A stretch of 35,163 nt of DNA from an uncultured Alphaproteobacteria bacterium. Lineage in GTDB: Bacteria > Pseudomonadota > Alphaproteobacteria > HIMB59. Below, piece after piece: positions 33,279 to 35,163 of the stretch (position 1 is its first letter; each line of letters begins with the position of its first letter). Location: the NCBI GenBank assembly GCA_902526965.1, contig CABZMT010000009.1:1-35163 (forward strand), given 5' to 3'. Below the pieces are notes generated by a model. It was given only the letters and a program-made list of their open reading frames with translations, did not search any database and was not told where the DNA came from. The position numbers and the translations under genes were made by a program.

Positions 33279-34421
33279 ATGAGTGAAAACCTTTTAATTA
33301 AAACAATAGATACAAATAAGAAGTCTATTTTGGTCGATTGGAGTGATGGTTTTAAAAGTAAATATAATTTCCTATGGTTGAGAGATAATTGCCCCTCTGA
33401 AGTGCATCCAACAGCTCGTGAAAGAACTTTTAATTTGCTTGACGTTTCTGAAGATATTCATCCTAAAAATTATTCTTTAAATAGCGAAGGTAATCTTGAG
33501 ATTGAATGGAGTGAGGGAGGACATAAAAGTGTTTATGAGAGAGACTGGTTGAGACATAATTGTTATTCTTTAAAACACAGTCGAGAGTACGTTTCACCAT
33601 ATAGGCTTTGGGATAAATCCATGCAAGATACATTTGAAGATATTCAAATAGATTACAGCGAAATAACAAGTAATGATGATGGTATAAAAAAGTGGTTACA
33701 ACAACTACATTTTTTTGGTATTTCAATTGTTAAAAACGCTCCAACAGAAGTAAATTCTGGTTTTGATATTCTTAAAAACATTAGTCATACTCGAGAAACT
33801 TTTTTTAAAACACCATTCGAGGTCATTGATATACCTAACCCTAATAATTCAGCTTATACTTCTGCAGGTTTAAGAAATCATATTGATTTACCATATTATG
33901 AGATAGCTCCTGGATATCAGTTTCTTCACTGCTTAATAAATAATGCTACCGGGGGTGAGTCAGTTGCTTTAGATGGTTTTAAGGTAATTGATTTTTTAAA
34001 AAATAATCACCCAAGTGATTTTGAAGTATTACTGAATACGTCTGTAAAATTTGTAAATAGAGATTACACAACTAATACAATCAGAGTTATGCATAAACCT
34101 ATAATTACTCTCGATCACAATAATGATTATAATGATATTAGGTTCAGTGTTGCATATATGGGAGTTATGGATTGTCATCCTGATCAAATGGATCATTTTT
34201 ACTCAGCATATAGAAAACTTTTAAGCCTACTTCACGATGAAAGGTTTGAAATTAATTTTCGTTTGCAAGCCGGAGATATTTTTAGTTTTAATAACCGAAG
34301 AGTTTTACATGGTAGGAAAGAGTATGATGCCAATTCTGGAGAAAGACACCTTCAAGGTTACTACATGGACAGAGATGAAATTGTAGGTCGATTAAACTTT
34401 ATTGAAAATATAAACCCTTAA
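33279..34421 (+). CDS. Gamma-butyrobetaine hydroxylase-like 2-oxoglutarate dioxygenase
   Basis: This Fe(II)/2-oxoglutarate dioxygenase of the TauD/BBOX family has an N-terminal DUF971-like domain (about 1-100) and a jelly roll. Fe ligands are H201 and D203 in RNHIDLPYY and H344 in RVLHGRKEY. ATGGESVALDGF (223-234) is the family's turn. BBOX1-type proteins bind zinc in the N-terminal domain through a CxCxxC cluster and a His; here only C38 of that cluster remains (RDNCPSEVHP). It follows the carnitine dehydrogenase gene by one base, so gamma-butyrobetaine to L-carnitine, then to dehydrocarnitine, is the natural reading. Trimethyllysine or other betaines remain possible substrates. Confidence 0.83.
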   Translation: MSENLLIKTIDTNKKSILVDWSDGFKSKYNFLWLRDNCPSEVHPTARERTFNLLDVSEDIHPKNYSLNSEGNLEIEWSEGGHKSVYERDWLRHNCYSLKHSREYVSPYRLWDKSMQDTFEDIQIDYSEITSNDDGIKKWLQQLHFFGISIVKNAPTEVNSGFDILKNISHTRETFFKTPFEVIDIPNPNNSAYTSAGLRNHIDLPYYEIAPGYQFLHCLINNATGGESVALDGFKVIDFLKNNHPSDFEVLLNTSVKFVNRDYTTNTIRVMHKPIITLDHNNDYNDIRFSVAYMGVMDCHPDQMDHFYSAYRKLLSLLHDERFEINFRLQAGDIFSFNNRRVLHGRKEYDANSGERHLQGYYMDRDEIVGRLNFIENINP

Positions 34422-34429
34422 TAAATAGG

Positions 34430-34486
34430 GATGGATCAGAGTTGAGTTGTATTTTTTAGATACTACTTTGGTGGCTCCATCTTTTT
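34430..34486 (+). terminator. Likely intrinsic terminator of the carnitine operon
   Basis: GATGGA (34430-34435) pairs with TCCATC (34476-34481) and is followed by TTTTT (34482-34486). Inside, AGTTGTAT and ATACTACT (7 of 8 pairs) form a second stem with a TTTTTAG loop. The hairpin starts 8 bases after the dioxygenase stop. The long interior makes it an unusual terminator. The rest of the 255-base gap to the next gene holds small AT-rich repeats (ACCTA/TAGGT near 34504, GTAATT/AATTAC near 34572) and no gene that I can support. Confidence 0.5.
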
Positions 34487-34676
34487 AACCTCAATTCTTA
34501 AACCTATCCTCTAGGTGATTCCATATTATCAAATTAATTAATTTTTGTATTTTTATTTTTTAAAAATGTGTCGGTAATTCATTAATTACTAATTTGTATT
34601 AAATTGTTTAAATTACTAAATCTGAGGCGATTATGATCTTTGAAAAACAGTTAATTTTGTTATAAATCAAATTTAT

Positions 34677-35163
34677 ATGAACTTTGAACAGGCAAGATCA
34701 AACATGGTTCTTAATCAACTAAGAGCTAATCGTATCAGAAATTCATCTCTAATCGAAAAAATTGAATTATTTCCAAGAGAGAGTTTATATCCAAAGGAAT
34801 GGAAACATTTGGCATACTCAGATAAAATTTTATTTTTAGATGATGGTCGTTTTGTTCTGCCTCCTTTAACATCATTTCACTTAGTTCAGGCTTTAGGAGA
34901 GGTTAATGATGATCACATTTTAGAAATAGGATCTGGGTTTGGAACATCTACATCAATTATGAGTCAATTTTCATCTAATATTGACTGTGTAGAGACCTCT
35001 AAACAAATGACAGAGGTGTTTAAAGACAGTATGGAAGAGGGTTTGTTCAATGCATCTTTATTAGATTTATCTATTGATGAATTTTTTAATAATAAAAAAA
35101 TAAAAATTCAGAAGTACCAAAAGATTATTATTAATGGTTCATTGGATGAAGAACCTTTAGATA
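34677..35163 (+). CDS. Pcm-like protein-L-isoaspartate methyltransferase family protein (partial)
   Basis: The window cuts this gene after 162 codons. The start MNFEQARSNMVLNQLRANRI matches the alphaproteobacterial Pcm-like family that usually sits before tolC. LYPKEWKHLAYSD and VLPPLTSFHLVQAL follow the Pcm pattern, and the SAM motif I ILEIGSGFGTSTS is present. The family often keeps the methyltransferase fold without proven isoaspartate repair activity. A TATAAA (34661-34666) lies 10 bases before the ATG, suggesting a very short leader. If synteny holds, tolC should follow just outside the window. Confidence 0.8.
   Translation, partial: MNFEQARSNMVLNQLRANRIRNSSLIEKIELFPRESLYPKEWKHLAYSDKILFLDDGRFVLPPLTSFHLVQALGEVNDDHILEIGSGFGTSTSIMSQFSSNIDCVETSKQMTEVFKDSMEEGLFNASLLDLSIDEFFNNKKIKIQKYQKIIINGSLDEEPLD

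Noticed and set aside
34430..34500. Possible SAM-II-like pseudoknot (GATGGA/TCCATC with TTGAG/CTCAA)
   Set aside because: The pairing order is pseudoknot-like, but the conserved SAM-II core bases are absent and the element follows a gene instead of preceding a methionine gene. A terminator explains it better.
34422..34676. Two tiny minus-strand frames (MESPRG and MEPPK) near 34465-34530 that might be leader peptides or the remnant end of a gene
   Set aside because: They are five and six codons long and lie in the likely terminator region, with no gene downstream on that strand for them to regulate.
1..35163. CRISPR arrays, insertion sequences, integrases, toxin-antitoxin pairs and phage structural genes
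   Set aside because: None was seen on reading either strand; the only mobile-element hint is the polymerase-like gene beside tRNA-Cys.

Overview
The window is a compact, AT-rich (about 30% G+C by eye), densely packed bacterial chromosome segment. No stretch over 300 bases lacks a gene. Several signs point to an alphaproteobacterium with a streamlined, probably marine, genome: an alphaproteobacterial-type RNase E beside a PBP1A-prfB block, the operator GAAC-N7-GAAC (the alphaproteobacterial LexA form) on umuD, a two-domain dCTP deaminase, a DUF1289 protein, an alphaproteobacterial-style RibA with a degenerate N-terminal half, and a Pcm-like methyltransferase at the right edge. Low G+C, overlapping genes and short leaders would fit groups such as AEGEAN-169/HIMB59 or SAR116 relatives, but the genus cannot be fixed from sequence alone.

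Layout. 1-3883 (minus): the start of an unknown gene, dCTP deaminase, an M48 metallopeptidase and RNase E in overlapping order. 3938-8345 (plus): PBP1A, prfB with the classic programmed +1 frameshift, and a short AsmA/YhdP-like exported protein. 8346-12233: a MOSC protein, a small membrane protein, the umuDC SOS mutagenesis operon under a LexA operator that covers the start codon, and a convergent TrpB2-type tryptophan synthase beta chain with higher G+C. 12278-13271 (minus): tRNA-Asn followed by an EamA exporter. 13380-17067 (plus): a tightly overlapped five-gene operon (DUF1289, GFA-like, alpha/beta hydrolase, long-chain acyl-CoA synthetase, DEDDh exonuclease). 17060-19135: an MFS transporter, an AhpD-like protein coupled to an unlisted 33-residue membrane peptide, and a 79-residue unknown.

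19139-25073 is the most intriguing block. GTP cyclohydrolase II, a stand-alone RibD-type reductase, a methyltransferase, a family 4 glycosyltransferase, a divergent 6-pyruvoyltetrahydropterin synthase homologue, a medium-chain dehydrogenase lacking the usual zinc motifs and a creatininase-family amidohydrolase lie together. None of the other riboflavin or folate genes is here. This looks like a dedicated pathway to a glycosylated and/or methylated pteridine- or pyrimidine-type compound.

25178-26750: a 496-residue protein with family A polymerase-like motifs sits immediately downstream of the 3' end of tRNA-Cys, the position expected for a tRNA-integrated element. 26907-34421: a secreted polysaccharide-lyase-like protein, a GST, a glutamine-synthetase-family ligase, a KPHMT-like/di-iron desaturase overlapping pair, a small membrane protein, and a carnitine pair (carnitine 3-dehydrogenase and gamma-butyrobetaine hydroxylase-like dioxygenase). 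The window ends inside a Pcm-like methyltransferase gene.
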